Below are positions 32,430 to 43,329 of a stretch of 64,000 nucleotides of DNA, in pieces. The translations under genes and the position numbers were made by a program. Source of the DNA: Nereocystis luetkeana (Eukaryota > Sar > Phaeophyceae > Laminariales > Laminariaceae); NCBI GenBank assembly GCA_031213475.1, contig JARUPZ010000021.1, positions 1,116,001-1,180,000 of the forward strand, given 5' to 3'. The stretch's first letter is position 1; each line of letters starts with the position of its first letter. The notes under the pieces are model-generated. The model was not told where the DNA came from. It did no database searches and worked only from the letters and a program-made list of their open reading frames with translations.

Positions 32430-32804
32430 TTTCGGGAGACCATGGTAAATATTACGGGGGACCATAGTTAATGGGACCTATGGTATACATAAAAAACTAC
32501 CATGGTATATATTTAACCATTTTTACCAACAATACTTGGTCCTGTTAACTATGGTCCCCCGTAATAGGATCAAATCTTGTCGGTAAACGGGAGACCATGG
32601 TAAATATTACGGGGAACCATAGTTAAAGGGACCTGTGGTATACATAAAAAACTACCATGGTATATATTTAACCATTTTTACTAACAATACTTGGTCCTGT
32701 TAACTATGATCCCCCGTAATAGGATCAAGTCTTGTCGGTAAAAAAAGGTAAATATATAGATTTTTGTGTGTACCGTAGGTCCTATTTACTATGGTCCCCT
32801 GTAA
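32430..32804. mobile_element. Nested and internally duplicated MITE-1 complex
   Basis: An outer MITE-1 (TTTCGGGAGACCATGG ... GTCCCCTGTAA) contains a second MITE-1 at a TA. The segment holding that insertion is duplicated in tandem (about 32434-32587 and 32588-32745). Inner copies are at 32452-32564 and 32607-32719. Both inner copies carry TACCATGGTA (32498-32507 and 32653-32662) where ordinary copies have a plain TA. Confidence 0.87.
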
Positions 32805-32811
32805 TATAAAT

Positions 32812-33005
32812 TATTATTTCCCTTGCCATCCGACAATGTGCGGCATGATCCTCAACATGGATCACTCATCACTTTCCTGAAAGAAGAAAACATCGGAAAC
32901 AAAAGGAAACCCATACACCAAGTCCATCTCCCTTCTGTGCCAACTTTCGGATTGTCTGCTCCATTCTCTGTCCTTGCTCCTTCCTTCTCAAAACGTTCTA
33001 TTCTT
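32812..33005 (-). repeat. AAT-tailed dispersed repeat, minus copy
   Basis: CTTGCCATCCGACAATG ... CACTTTCCTGAAAGAAG ... ACTTTCGGATTGTCTGCTCC. Confidence 0.65.
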
Positions 33006-33416
33006 AAATCCTAAGCTCCATCCAAGCTCCATCCCCACGCCGTCGGTGTGGGTCTGTCGTCCCTCCCCCCCCTGTTCCTTCTTCCTTCTTGGCGGTCCCT
33101 AAGCTGGAGCTTGAACCTCGACACCCTCCTCGAAATGGCGTGTAATAGTATGGAGGCAGAAAAGAAGGACGAGATAACACAGCAGTAATCATTATTTTGC
33201 TTGCCATCCGACGATGTGCAGTGTTGTTCTATTATAGAGACTAACATAAAGTGAAGACTTTTCCAGAACAAGAGCGCGGCAGTATCACACGACAAATCAG
33301 AACTGATGTCACGCTCATGAAGACTACTACAACCAACATCCCCCCATCTCATGCACAAAAAAAAACCGACAGCAGCAGTACATGATGGGAAGAGAAAAAA
33401 AAACTCTGTGTACCGA

Positions 33417-33518
33417 TACGGGGGACCATAGAAAATAGGACCCAATATTGTTAGTAAAAATATGTAAACATGTAGTTTTTTGTGTGTACCGTAGGTCCTA
33501 TTTACTATGCCCCCCCTT
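33417..33518. mobile_element. MITE-1, diverged ends
   Basis: TACGGGGGACCATAGAAAATAGG ... TCCTATTTACTATGCCCCCC. Right terminus lost. Confidence 0.75.
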
Positions 33519-33689
33519 CATATGAATAGTATCTTTATTCGTCGCCAACTCTCGGCCCTCCCTTAATATTAATAGTATCTTTATTCCAACATACCTAATA
33601 TCAAGAAAAATGACACATACTCACACGTATAATATGTACATGTATGACAGACCCACACCGATGGCGTGGGGATGGAGCTTGGATGCGGC

Positions 33690-34018
33690 TTATAGGATTT
33701 AGGAACAGAAAGTAAAGAGCGCAAATAAATCGAGATATAGAGGGGGGAGCAAAGACAACACATAGAGTATCGTAGATAAAGCATAGAGGGACAGAAGAAC
33801 AGAAAGTAAAGAGCGCAAATCGAGATAGAGGGGGGAGCAAAGACAACACATTGAGTATCGTAGATATAGCATAGAGAGGAGTGTAGACATGAAAGGTAGA
33901 TAAACCTTGTGCATATATCGTAGCTTACCTTTGTTTCCGGGGATTTCTTCTTTCAGGAATGCTTTGAGTGACCAACGTTGACGCTCATGCTGCACATTGC
34001 CGGATGGCAAGCATTATG
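33690..34018 (+). repeat. AAT-family copy with internal duplication
   Basis: The 3' part (CGGGGATTTCTTCTTTC ... GCCGGATGGCAAG) is the family end. Upstream lie two tandem units of about 85-90 bp (33703-33793 and 33794-33878) with AGAAAGTAAAGAGCGC and GAGCAAAGACAACACAT. Confidence 0.6.
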
Positions 34019-34368
34019 ATAATAATGTGTATAACTGGTGTCATATACCAGGTATCATATACCTGGTACTGGTATATTTATGTGATACTTGGTATACCAT
34101 AGGTTGCTTTTTCGCTGTGATGTACATAATATATACATCGTGCAATCCAAGGACGCCGATTGGCATTAATTAGGCTTGCTACTGCCCCTGCGCATCTACT
34201 CTGTACTATTGACACCAGGTACTCTCGTATAATTAAATATATTCTTCATGCCAGTCGAATTCAGCACGCGTATCGCGGTGGGGTAACAACAAACAACAAC
34301 AACCATCACCACCACCACCACCAAAAACCTGATTCGTACGTACTCGTACGTCGCACCATTACTGACTA

Positions 34369-34377
34369 AATAGTAGC

Positions 34378-34444
<67 letters not shown>

Positions 34445-34445
34445 A

Positions 34446-34525
<80 letters not shown>

Positions 34526-34548
34526 TTAATAGTAGTAGTAGTAGTAGC
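34369..34548 (+). repeat. (AGT)n microsatellite, about 60 units
   Basis: Nearly pure AGT over about 180 bp with one AAT unit and one TATTAATA interruption (34524-34531). The minus frame reads as a long leucine run and is not a gene. Confidence 0.95.
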
Positions 34549-34572
34549 AATATCGGCAGAGTATGATATTAA

Positions 34573-34671
34573 CTCTTCTGTTAATAGGACCTCAGTCCCG
34601 TTTTGGGGACAAAGTACGTAGAATTAGAGTAGTTGCCCCCAAAACGGGACTGCAGCGTATACTAAAAAGGG
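34573..34671. mobile_element. MITE-2 abutting a MITE-1
   Basis: TTAA | CTCTTCTG ... CAGTCCCGTTTTGGGGAC ... CCCAAAACGGGACTGC ... AAAAAGGG | TTAA. The right TTAA runs straight into the TA of the next MITE-1. Confidence 0.8.
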
Positions 34672-34677
34672 TTAATA

Positions 34678-34782
34678 TTACGGGGGACCATAGTAAATAG
34701 GACCTACGGTACACTCAAAGACCTATATATTTACCTATTTTTACGAACAATATTTGGTCCTATTTACTATGGTCCTCCGTAA
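34678..34782. mobile_element. MITE-1 (105 bp)
   Basis: TA | TTACGGGGGACCATAG ... CTATGGTCCTCCGTAA | TA. Confidence 0.92.
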
Positions 34783-34893
34783 TAGAATACCTGGTACCTG
34801 GTATAGAAATCCAGGGCGGCCAAAGTAATATGTACCAGGTAGTAATCAGAACCCCCCCTTTGTTTACATTCCATGTTTCGTTTCTGAATACTG

Positions 34894-35004
34894 TTACGGG
34901 GGATCATAGTTAATACCAGGTAGGGCCTATGGTATACATAAAAACCTATATAGTTAACCAATTTTACTACCAACATTTGGTCCTATTGACTATGGTCCCC
35001 CGTA
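34894..35004. mobile_element. MITE-1 with TACCAGGTA insertion
   Basis: TTACGGGGGATCATAG ... GGTCCCCCGTAA. The usual TTAATAGGACC is TTAATACCAGGTAGGGCC (TACCAGGTA at 34914-34922). Confidence 0.88.
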
Positions 35005-35787
35005 ATGCTATTAATATTGTCAACCGAATAGATGCGCAGTCTGTGACTACAACAACCGACGCAACGACAAAAACACACACACAACAACAACAACAACAAC
35101 AACAAAACGACCCAGGATGCAGAGGAGGGAGCTGCCGGGAGACAGACCACGCTCGCGCCGAACTATCGAACTACTGTATTATTAGTAATTAACGAATTGC
35201 ACACCGATCGGGTCTCTCTGCAATACACATGGATTATATACACGAATCATGCTATAATAACACTATTCATGTAAGTATTTATAGTGAGAAAAGATGGGGG
35301 TATTTGTGTCGGTCTTTCTTTTTTTTCGGGGGGGGGGGGGGGTTGATATCAGATGCCAAGATCACACCGGTATTTCATGGTTAAAATGTTTTTTTTTTTG
35401 GGCGGGGGGGGGGGGGTGATATCATACGTCAAGATTACACCGATACTTGAAGTACTTCACAAGTATTATACGAGTATGATAGAATTGCCTGGTACTAATC
35501 ACAAGCAATGACCGAAAAACTAATATTAAAAATATTTAGACAGGTATTTATTTGTAAACCACTCATCTTTTTCCCGCCGCATGATACCACATAGAAGTGC
35601 GGTATTATAGTTCAATCGAGAACAAATTCATTGACTACCTCGGTTTCACTTTAATCATTTCGTTCCGGAAATAGAGGTAATTATTTATTTCCCGTTTTCG
35701 GGCACACAAAATGCATGGCAGGGATGCGTGGCGATGATGTGACGATGACGTGACGATCATTTTCGCTTCGTTCGTCGCGCGCAGGGG
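35005..35787. other. No gene; poly(G) tracts and (CAA)n
   Basis: (CAA)n at 35082-35104 and G runs at 35329-35342 and 35401-35416. The G runs lie in two similar units of about 90 bp (GGGTTGATATCA...AAGATCACACCG and GGGTGATATCA...AAGATTACACCG). No coding signal. Confidence 0.5.
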
Positions 35788-35893
35788 CATCATACGAAGT
35801 AAATAGGACCTATGGCACCCACTAAAAACTATATATTTCCCAATTTTTACTGGCATTTTTTGGTCCTATTTAGTATATACGGTCCCCCGTAAC
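35788..35893. mobile_element. MITE-1, left end decayed
   Basis: CATACGAAGTAAATAGGACC ... GGTCCTATTTAGTATATACGGTCCCCCGTAA. Confidence 0.7.
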
Positions 35894-36266
35894 ATCATCC
35901 CTCCATCGCTCATGCTCTTGGAGCGCTGCTATCACGAGCAAACAAAGCACACAAGAGAACACAAAAAAAGCCCTCACTCCTCTGTCTACAAGGCTTAGGT
36001 CGGGTTGGCGAATGGTTGACCTTTTACGAGTAGCCCAACGGACTAAGACCACAACACCTTTCGCCCCTCGCCCTTCTCCTCTGTCCTCTGCTGTGACACT
36101 TAGTTTGGGCACGAGGCGATTAGTGTGTAGTTGCGAAGGCGTTACCCAAGAGTGCTATAAGGATTACCCTGGGCTCGGCAAGAGATCGATGTTTTACCCT
36201 TACAGCTCAGCAGGTAACACCTCCACATAGTTGCCATTAGCCCTAGAGACACTATTGTCCTAATTA

Positions 36267-36590
36267 GTATTGAATATCGGATATTGAATATCGATATCGG
36301 AATTGAGTCCGATACGACAGCGAGACAAAAATAAACTAATCGATACAGTATTCTTTTATGATATTCGATACATCGAAGCTTTCGTTCAGTAGTATGATAT
36401 CAGCGTATTAAACACGGAGGGTGCCAGAGGGGTTGGAGGCTAAAACACGTTCGCTATACAATATATCAAAATTTCGATATTCCGATATGTCGGAAATTCG
36501 ATATTTCGGTACATCGAAAGTTCGATATCCCGATATATCGATATGTTCGATACTTCTTCGATGGTATCTAATAGTTCGGTACGATATCCA
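36267..36590. repeat. Degenerate TCGATAT tandem repeat
   Basis: Repeated ATTCGATAT, CGATATTTCGG and CCGATATATCG units with a variable period near 11-16 bp, interrupted in the middle. Confidence 0.7.
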
Positions 36591-36601
36591 ACACTATTTT
36601 T

Positions 36602-36642
36602 TTTTGTCCCCAAAGCGGGACTGCGGTTCTGAAGGAGTTAAC
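36602..36642. repeat. MITE-2 right half
   Basis: TTTGTCCCCAAAGCGGGAC ... GAAGGAGTTAA. Left half missing. Confidence 0.6.
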
Positions 36643-36952
36643 AAATACTCCCAGGAGAACTTGAACAACCCCGGACAGCATGAATACAAGGAAGGTTCGT
36701 AGGGCCCCATGTACGAAGAAGACTGAAGGTTCGGCTGTTCAGAAGAAAGAGTGGGGGTACGTAGAAGATTGGTTTTATATCGCCTACCCAGAGTAAGCCT
36801 CTCTAACCAATCGCCAACCCGAACTACAGTAAGAAGTCTTGTAACACCCTCCCCGGCTGGAACGGCGGACTGTTTATTCAGGCCCAGAGACTCATCCCAC
36901 GCTCGAGGTTGAACCTTCTACCTCAATATTCTCTGATTGTCAAGCTTATTAA

Positions 36953-37042
36953 CCCTTTTAGAAACCGCAGTATCATTTTGGGGGCAATCCACTCAAATTT
37001 CAAGTACTTTGTCCCCAAATCGGGACTGCGGTTCTAAAAGGG
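36953..37042. mobile_element. MITE-2
   Basis: TTAA | CCCTTTTAGAAACCGCAG ... TGCGGTTCTAAAAGGG. The right TTAA is altered. Confidence 0.85.
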
Positions 37043-37409
37043 ATATGTGAGCAACTACCGGCCAGTATGGTACAATTACATTGCTGCTGTGGGTGCATGT
37101 GTTTCACGACTACTGACCGTAGCGCGTAGAAATGCCGGTCGGATGTGTGCGCGCGAGCACAAACGTTCTTCGAGATCACGTTTCGGGTGAGGATGTTGAG
37201 CTCCTCATGCCACCCCGTACAAAGCACCACCCCTATAAGGCTCAGAAAATAAGGTGTCACCCCTGTAAGGTACCACCCCTACCGTGGCATTGCTCCAGAC
37301 CGGATATATCATACGGGTTGACGTTTCAAAAGCCAAGCATTTCCAGTTCTATGGGTACCCAGGGGAAAATTCGCTTTCCTTAGAGGGCTTATTCTGGAGG
37401 GGATGTGTG

Positions 37410-37700
37410 CTTTGGTATCTACCCTCCCCTGTTGCGGCGTTACGATTTGTAGGGAGTGTGCCCTCATCATATATACCTGGCAGGCGTTATCGATCGCCTG
37501 CCTATACCTGAATGGTGATTATCTCGCCCCTTCGCTCAGAAGGCATCCGGCGAGCAAGCAAGCAACTGATATAAGAAATAATGTCGAGCTTCCAAGCACC
37601 TTGTGTGGGTGGCCAGAGCAGAGCCAGAAGCACACCTGCATATATACCAGCAGTCGCACCCTACATACAGTAAGTTCATACAGCCTTACACCTTTACATA
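37410..37700 (+). repeat. Dispersed repeat, partner at 13230-13425
   Basis: Shares CCTCATCATA, CCTGGCAGGCGTTATCG, CATCCGGCGAGCAAG and AGCACCTTGTGTGGG with the earlier copy. Confidence 0.5.
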
Positions 37701-37925
37701 GGAAAATATAATCTACCAGCCCCAAACCCACGTCCTGCCGTCGACGCCATTTTTTTAAAAGGTACCAGGTATTCGGTCTGTTGGGCTATTGGTAAAACGT
37801 TAACAAATCGCCTACCCAGCCTTGAGGCTTAAAGTACCTCCCGAGACGCGGTTTGATGGGTTTTAGTGTTATACTGGTAAAACATGGCGTGTTTCTTCGG
37901 CGTGCGTACATCGAATCTAATATAT

Positions 37926-38015
37926 GTTTCCGAGGTTGTCTTCTTTCGGGAAAGTTATGAGTGATCAATGTTGAAGATCATGCTGCACATTGTCGGATGG
38001 CAAGGGAAATAACAA
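37926..38015 (+). repeat. AAT-family 3' end
   Basis: GTTTCCGAGGTTGTC ... TCGGATGGCAAGGGAAATAACAATAAT. Confidence 0.65.
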
Positions 38016-38094
38016 TAATATATTGGTAGCATCATCTAATGACAAGTTCAACCAGTCAATCAGCAGATAGCAGTATATGACTGTCCCTAGTCAT

Positions 38095-38430
38095 AGTAAT
38101 CAGCCAATGGGGTTGGGTTTCCACGGTGTTAACCCGGGGGAACACCGTTTTCGTCCTCGATTGGTTGGAGTTGTACATACATGGAAATATATCTGATCTG
38201 GGATCGAAACCCTATCCTCCCTGGGTGCCGCTGGCTTCACGAACCCCAGCCAATCAATCAGCCGATCGGGTTGGGGTCTTCACACCGTGCGGGACGGTTT
38301 TAACACGGGGATCACCGTTTTCGCCCCCGTTTCTGTTGGAGTTGTTAGTGCATGGAGTATTTTCTGATCAGATAATCTGGGGATGGGACCTTATCCTCCC
38401 CGGGTGCGGGGCCGCTCGACCAATGGAATT
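38095..38430 (+). repeat. ~170-bp tandem repeat, two units
   Basis: Both units contain CAGCCAAT, GGTTGGG, ACCGTTTTCG(T/C)CC, TTGGAGTTGT, TCTGATC and CTTATCCTCCC or CCTATCCTCCC followed by GGGTGC. Confidence 0.75.
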
Positions 38431-38756
38431 CGGGCTTGGAAAACCCTGGATTGGAAATCACGTGGTTCTGATGTTATATATGTTCTCACTGGGATAATAA
38501 AAAATCCGTAGTACGCGCGATTAAAGTATCACACACAGCTTGCAAAGATGAGTTTCGACGGAATCCTCGATCTCACAGCTAGCTGATGTTTTTTTTTTGT
38601 TTTTTTTTCAAAATCAGTTATCTAGGACCTGGTATCCACAATCGTTGTAGAGAAGCGTATGAGGAATACTGCTGATTCACGGAAGGATATTCGGCTTGTA
38701 TTGGAATGGCATCTACGCTACACTGTCGGAAGGCAAGCACAATAACAACAATACAG

Positions 38757-38906
38757 AGAATGGAGTAGACAAGCCGAATTTTTGGCGCAGGAGGGAGATA
38801 GACTTGGTGTATGGGTTTCCTTTTGTTTCCGAGGTTTTCTTCTTTCAGGAAAGTTATGAGTGGTCCATGTTGAAGATCATGCTGCACATTGTCGGATGGC
38901 AAGGGA

Positions 38907-38946
<40 letters not shown>
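38757..38946 (+). repeat. AAT-tailed repeat with long tail
   Basis: GAGTAGACAAGCCGAATT ... TCGGATGGCAAGGGAAATAATAAT, then about 13 further AAT units up to 38946. The length difference among copies shows that the AAT run behaves as a tail. Confidence 0.75.
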
Positions 38947-38948
<2 letters not shown>

Positions 38949-39109
38949 TATCGTTGTATTCCTGGTACCATGTATGTCTACCGTAGTAGTACTGCTGTAG
39001 ATGTACTACACATTTGTCATGGGGAATGGGCGGGGGGGGAGGTGTAGGGAAGGTGGTACCACGTATACCACACACGAGGGGCGGGGTTAGGGGGGCGGAG
39101 ACGGGGGAC

Positions 39110-39910
39110 GGGGAGGGGAGGGGGGGGGGGGGGGGGGGCGGGGGGGGGGGGGGGTGTACTCATTTGTTGCTTGCCGTAGTATTTTGACCATTGACCACGA
39201 GTCTCTTTCGAAACGGAGCACCGTTCTTGCTCCTACTGTAATAGAGACACCTCCAACAGTTGGGCGCTCAGTTTACGTTGTTTCCATATATTACACATGA
39301 ATGTTTTGCTAATTTTATCCTCTTCCTGTTTCACCGCCTGTGGCTATCATCCGTCTTCCAGGATATCGATCGTTTTATCGCTGCTCTATATCTAGTAGTT
39401 TATTCTCAATGTCACAGTCGCCTATTTTTCCTCATCTCCACCTTTTAACGTATCCGGTTCCTCCTTCTGGATTTAACAGACAAAACGGAAAAATGGGAAC
39501 GAAACAAAAAATTGGAACGGACGTTTTTTTTTAGAAAGCAAACCAATTGTGTACAACTCCAAGAAAAAAAGTTGACAGTCCTGTGGGGCTGTACAGCAGC
39601 CTTCGAATGAGCTGTCGCTCAGGCTGGAAGTCCTCGGCATCGCCGCGGTAGCCAGCATCTAGAGAAATCATAATAGAGCCAGCGTATATCGCTTTTTGCG
39701 CCCACCCGAAGGCACGAGATGGAGCATGACCGTTCTGACGAGCTCCTCTCACAGGGCTGGCCAAGGGGTTTCGCAGGATCATTTTGGTTCTCTGATACAC
39801 CACATGGTTCTGGAGATACGGCTTGGTTCTCATTTTAGGCTTCGTTCCCATTTTTCCGATTTGTCTGTTATTTCACATTCTCCCACCATGTGAGTTCTAC
39901 TCTCTAGTGC
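39110..39910 (-). repeat. C-tail family B copy carrying a TIR element
   Basis: Very long G runs (39121-39153), TGTACTCATTTGTTGC, GACCACGAGTCTC, ACACCTCCAACAGTTGGGCGC and CCGCCTGTGGCTATC. It is interrupted at 39476-39868 and resumes with TTTCACATTCTCCCACC. Confidence 0.65.
39476..39868. mobile_element. 393-bp TIR element with TA target duplication
   Basis: The left end ACAGACAAAACGGAAAAATG and right end CATTTTTCCGATTTGTCTGT are inverted copies extending to about 28 bp. TA flanks both sides (39474-39475, 39869-39870). The empty site is known from the family B copy at 30.65 kb (GTATATTTCACATTC). A minus-strand frame with LDAGYRGDAEDFQPERQ is open inside, but I recognise no transposase. Probably a non-autonomous Tc1/mariner-like element. 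Confidence 0.8.
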
Positions 39911-39914
39911 TTTG

Positions 39915-39990
39915 CCAGGGGGGGGGGGGGGGGGGGGGTCATGCACCCATGTCATGCATGGTTGTAGTCTTACGACCATAGCGAGGGGGG
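39915..39990 (-). repeat. C-tail family A fragment
   Basis: A G run (39919-39938), CATGCATGGTTGTAGTC, TTACGACCATAGCG. Only the tail-proximal 50 bp remain. Confidence 0.5.
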
Positions 39991-40468
39991 GAGGCGAGAG
40001 GAGTGGGGAGGGGGGAGGGTCCGAGGGGGGAGAGAGCCCGTCGGGCAAATACAATACCTGGTACGAATGTTTCTGGTACGTAGTAACTACCCATCTTCTT
40101 CCTGCCCCACGATAGACTTTCTTGCAGACCAGGTATGTCTTTCTTCCTCGGCGAGCTAGCTCCCTCGGTGTTTCCCTGGCTGCTCAGAGCTCCCATCTTT
40201 GAGCGACGCCCCTCTCCTCCCTCCCCTCAAATGCCGACGGCCCTGTTTTCACTTTTCGAGCGGGTTGAACCTCTCGCTTCTTTGTTGTGGTTCATGAGGA
40301 CACACAGCGCGACCAGCCCTGCAACAAAGCAGCAAATGACTCTGCTAATATACGGTGCCGATCAGAGCGCCACACCGCGCAAACAAGGAGGTAGGGTCGC
40401 CGAGAGCCTGCATGACGTGGGTTTTTTTTGTCTGAGGTATGCCCGGTACGGTTGCAGCCGCTGTAGTA

Positions 40469-41284
40469 GGGCCGGTCCTAACGACAAAAAACAACCAAAA
40501 ACACGAACACCGGGGCTAAAACGTTAGTGGTTTTTATTGGTCTCAACGAAAAACGAGGAGTACAGATCCCGATACCTCCGTTCGCACTTTTCGTTTTTTT
40601 CCAAGCCCCGGGCCGCTTAATTTTCACGAAATTGGTGTCGAATACATGAAACATGGATTACCCAAGGCCGAAAAGGAACGTAGGAGGAGCTCGGAGCGTT
40701 GGGACGAAGTTGCGATAAAGTTTCTACGACCGGTTGGCATGCGCACGATGGCGGAGGTGTGCTGTAGTGCACGTGGCTGCCACGTGGTTTTGTCTGCTAA
40801 CGGCGTGAGCATGCATGTGTAGGGTACGACCAAGGGTATGACCAAGGAGGAAACTGGGGGGTCACGAAGTGGCTGTGGCGGTAATTTTTTCGACACGAGT
40901 GCCACTCAACATCCAAACGTCTCGGCCATCGGACAGCGATGGCCGAGGCGCAACTCCGAAAGGGGGGCGGGTTGTACCACAAGAACGGCCCCTGCTGCGA
41001 CAGTTGCCTCGCGTGTGCGAGATGTGACAGTCGACCGGTCGGTGTTGTTCTGCGCTGTCGCTGGGAATCACGTACCTGCTGTGGCGGTTGCGTCAGTGTG
41101 AAGAATTGCTCCGCGTAAAACTTCGACCCGGCTTCTGGTTTATATTTCGAGTTTTTTTTCTTTCGTTTTTTTCCCCCTCGTTATAGGGGGCTCAAGCTGC
41201 TGTTCTTTCTAAAGAAAAAGTCAAGGGTCTGTCCGTTTATTTCGTTTCTTGTTTTCGTTTGTTTTTCCTCGTTAGGACCGGCCC
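40469..41284 (+). mobile_element. 816-bp DNA transposon with ~35-bp TIRs
   Basis: The left end GGGCCGGTCCTAACGACAAA and right end (as complement) GGGCCGGTCCTAACGAGGAA match for about 35 bp, including AAAACAAxCxAAAACA. The interior is less repetitive than its surroundings and contains coding-like frames. The flanks are AGTA and TTAT, so a 3-bp target duplication of TWA type (PIF/Harbinger) is possible but not clear. I could not name the superfamily. Confidence 0.7.
40606..40822 (+). CDS. Coding-like last exon inside the TIR element
   Basis: After a polypyrimidine tract and acceptor (TTTTTTTCCAAG) a frame with NFHEIGVEYMKHGLPKAEKE and later RWDEVAIKFLRPVGM and CCSARGCHVVLSANG runs 72 codons to a stop. 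It is free of homopolymers and mixes charged and hydrophobic residues like a real protein. I recognise no family. Downstream in the same element (40.83-41.1 kb) a frame ends in a cysteine cluster, CCDSCLACARCD. Both could be remnants of a transposase or an accessory protein. Confidence 0.3.
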
Positions 41285-41324
41285 TTATGTGTATTCTGTT
41301 CTGTCTTAAGTTTTCCTCCTGAAG

Positions 41325-41415
41325 TAATCTTAATCTTCCACTCGAGAATTATTGGAGCCTGTCCTGTGTCCACGGACAGCATTGTGGCGGTGAGTTAATG
41401 TGAGCACAACAACAC
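41325..41415 (+). repeat. Dispersed repeat, partner at 26316-26415
   Basis: CTTCCACTCGAGAATTATTGG, AGCCTGTCCTG and GTGAGTTAATGTGAGC. Confidence 0.6.
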
Positions 41416-41915
41416 ACACCAACAGCGTACGTGCGAATTAATAATGTCGTCGACGAGCATGTACCGCGCTGTATTATCAAAAGAAGCAAAACATGCCGTT
41501 GTATGTGCGCACGAACGTGCATGGAGCTCTTGGCGTTTGCAAGTCGTCAGCTTGCACCCAAAATCACACTTTTTCGATACCTGGTAGGTAATATCCTTCC
41601 CTGTGAGCGAGCGAAGCAGGCGGAACCACCCGCTATACGCAAAGCGCCCTGTACAAGGTACAATATAGCTGGTACAAATCATATCAGCATACGCAAGAGG
41701 TACCAGGTATACCACCCATATAAATATATATATGGGGACGGGAGGGGGGGAGCGTGTTGGGGGGGGAGAGGGGGCAGGGGGGGAGGGGGTGGTACGATGG
41801 CGTGGAAGGTGGTGTCTGTTTGGTTCGTTTGTTGGGGGGCGTGGGGCGCCGTGCGAACGATGTTTGCGTTACGAGCTGCATGCCATACAACAGTATTAAT
41901 ATTAATCGTAGTAGA

Positions 41916-41919
41916 GTAA

Positions 41920-41979
<60 letters not shown>

Positions 41980-41980
41980 C
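41916..41980 (+). repeat. (GTA)n microsatellite
   Basis: About 17 units following a TATTAATATTAAT stretch. Confidence 0.9.
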
Positions 41981-42099
41981 ATGAGTAGTAGAACACACGT
42001 ACCAGGTACCTGGTATTAGAGAGTTCAAACATTTGGCTCGGCTTTTCGCACAACACAAAAAAAACAAACTGAAATAAATTTAGTGTAGGGCACACTCTG

Positions 42100-42420
42100 C
42101 CTCACATAACTGAGATCTATTTGGGTCTGGTTTGAAAAGAAGAGGACTTTTCACACCTCAGACAGATCATCTACAGATAGATCATCTACAGATCATTCCC
42201 ACTCATGATGTAGATATAAGGGCATATAGATAGATCCCTGATGTGTGATGTAGTTTTTTTTGTTGCCGCGTGGGAGCCGTATAATAATCTGCATGGTCTA
42301 GGACATACTTCTCGGGGTTAAATCTGTTTTGCACCATACAGATCCTGCACAACGCCCAATAAACGGAAATAATAATAAACGGAAGGCTACCGATAGGATT
42401 TAGATGCTCTATTTACTGTA
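42100..42420. repeat. GATC-rich degenerate repeat
   Basis: ACAGATCATCTACAGATAG and related units, with ATCCTGCACAACGCC as at 23.65 kb. Confidence 0.45.
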
Positions 42421-42544
42421 GATGGAGACCTGCCCGGCATGTACGTACAAAAAACAAGAAAAAAATGCGATAAAAACGTCACGAATTTTCAGCAACGGCC
42501 TCTGCGTGACTGGGGGGTGATAAAATTGACGTCCGACTTTTGCC

Positions 42545-42700
42545 ATGCAAGGCAAAAGGAGTCGTACGGCACGGGCGCAACATGATCCTACTCCCACTAC
42601 TGTACTGCCGGGCGCTCACGCTGGTCCTACACGGACGGCTGATAACACCAATGTTATCGTTGTTGTGGTCGCTATCTTAAACCCCCAAAGGGGTTATATA
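42545..42700 (+). repeat. Dispersed repeat, partner at 2025-2150
   Basis: CACGGGCGCAACATGATCC ... GTCGCTATCTTAAACCCCC and AGGGGTTA. The frame here (MQGKRSRTARAQHD...) stays open through the shared end. Confidence 0.4.
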
Positions 42701-42764
42701 TATATAAGTGGTGACGTCGATTACTCTGATGAGAAAGTGCAACATAAAAAATCCATCATCATCA

Positions 42765-43320
42765 TCATCATCATCACCGCCAATCGGACATAATAATAGC
42801 CGAGGCACCACACACGCAAAAATGGAGGCAATGTGTCACAACGATAGTATTTAACGAATCGCGTATCATACAGAAGCGAAAAGTGACACGCTCTGAAAGC
42901 TTTCAACAGTCCGGTTAGTCGCTGCAGATATTTTCGAGATGCATCCCGCCCACCCTCCCAATCAGCACTCCCAACCCCCCCCCCCCCCCACCCCCACCCT
43001 CCCAACCCCACCCAACGTTTCCCCCAACTCCACACCGCCCTCCCAACACCAGACGTACGAAGGCCAGATAAATGTCGTCATCATCTATCATCATCATTGC
43101 CCAGAAATATCTTCATAGTAACCAACCAATAGATCAATCATGCACGCCAGATATATCATCACCATCAACCAACACATCAATCCACCGTCATATTTAGTTG
43201 TTCTTCATTCTTCTACTGAAACTACACCACAGAGCATAATAACCTCGTGGACCACAGCATACCCCACAGCTGCCATCGATAGCTACAACAGCATCAAACC
43301 ACACGTTCTCACAGACAGAT
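42765..43320. other. No gene; ATC and CCCCAACC low complexity
   Basis: (CAT)n at 42752-42774, C-rich CCCACCC units at 42970-43040, and scattered CATCATC. No conserved frame. Confidence 0.5.
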
Positions 43321-43329
43321 GGAGGGGCA

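Noticed and set aside
34359-34550. 63-residue poly-leucine frame
   Set aside because: Pure product of the (AGT)n microsatellite read on the minus strand.
39531-39851. Transposase in the 393-bp TIR element
   Set aside because: A 107-residue frame is open, but it spans most of the element, has no recognisable catalytic motif and is too short.
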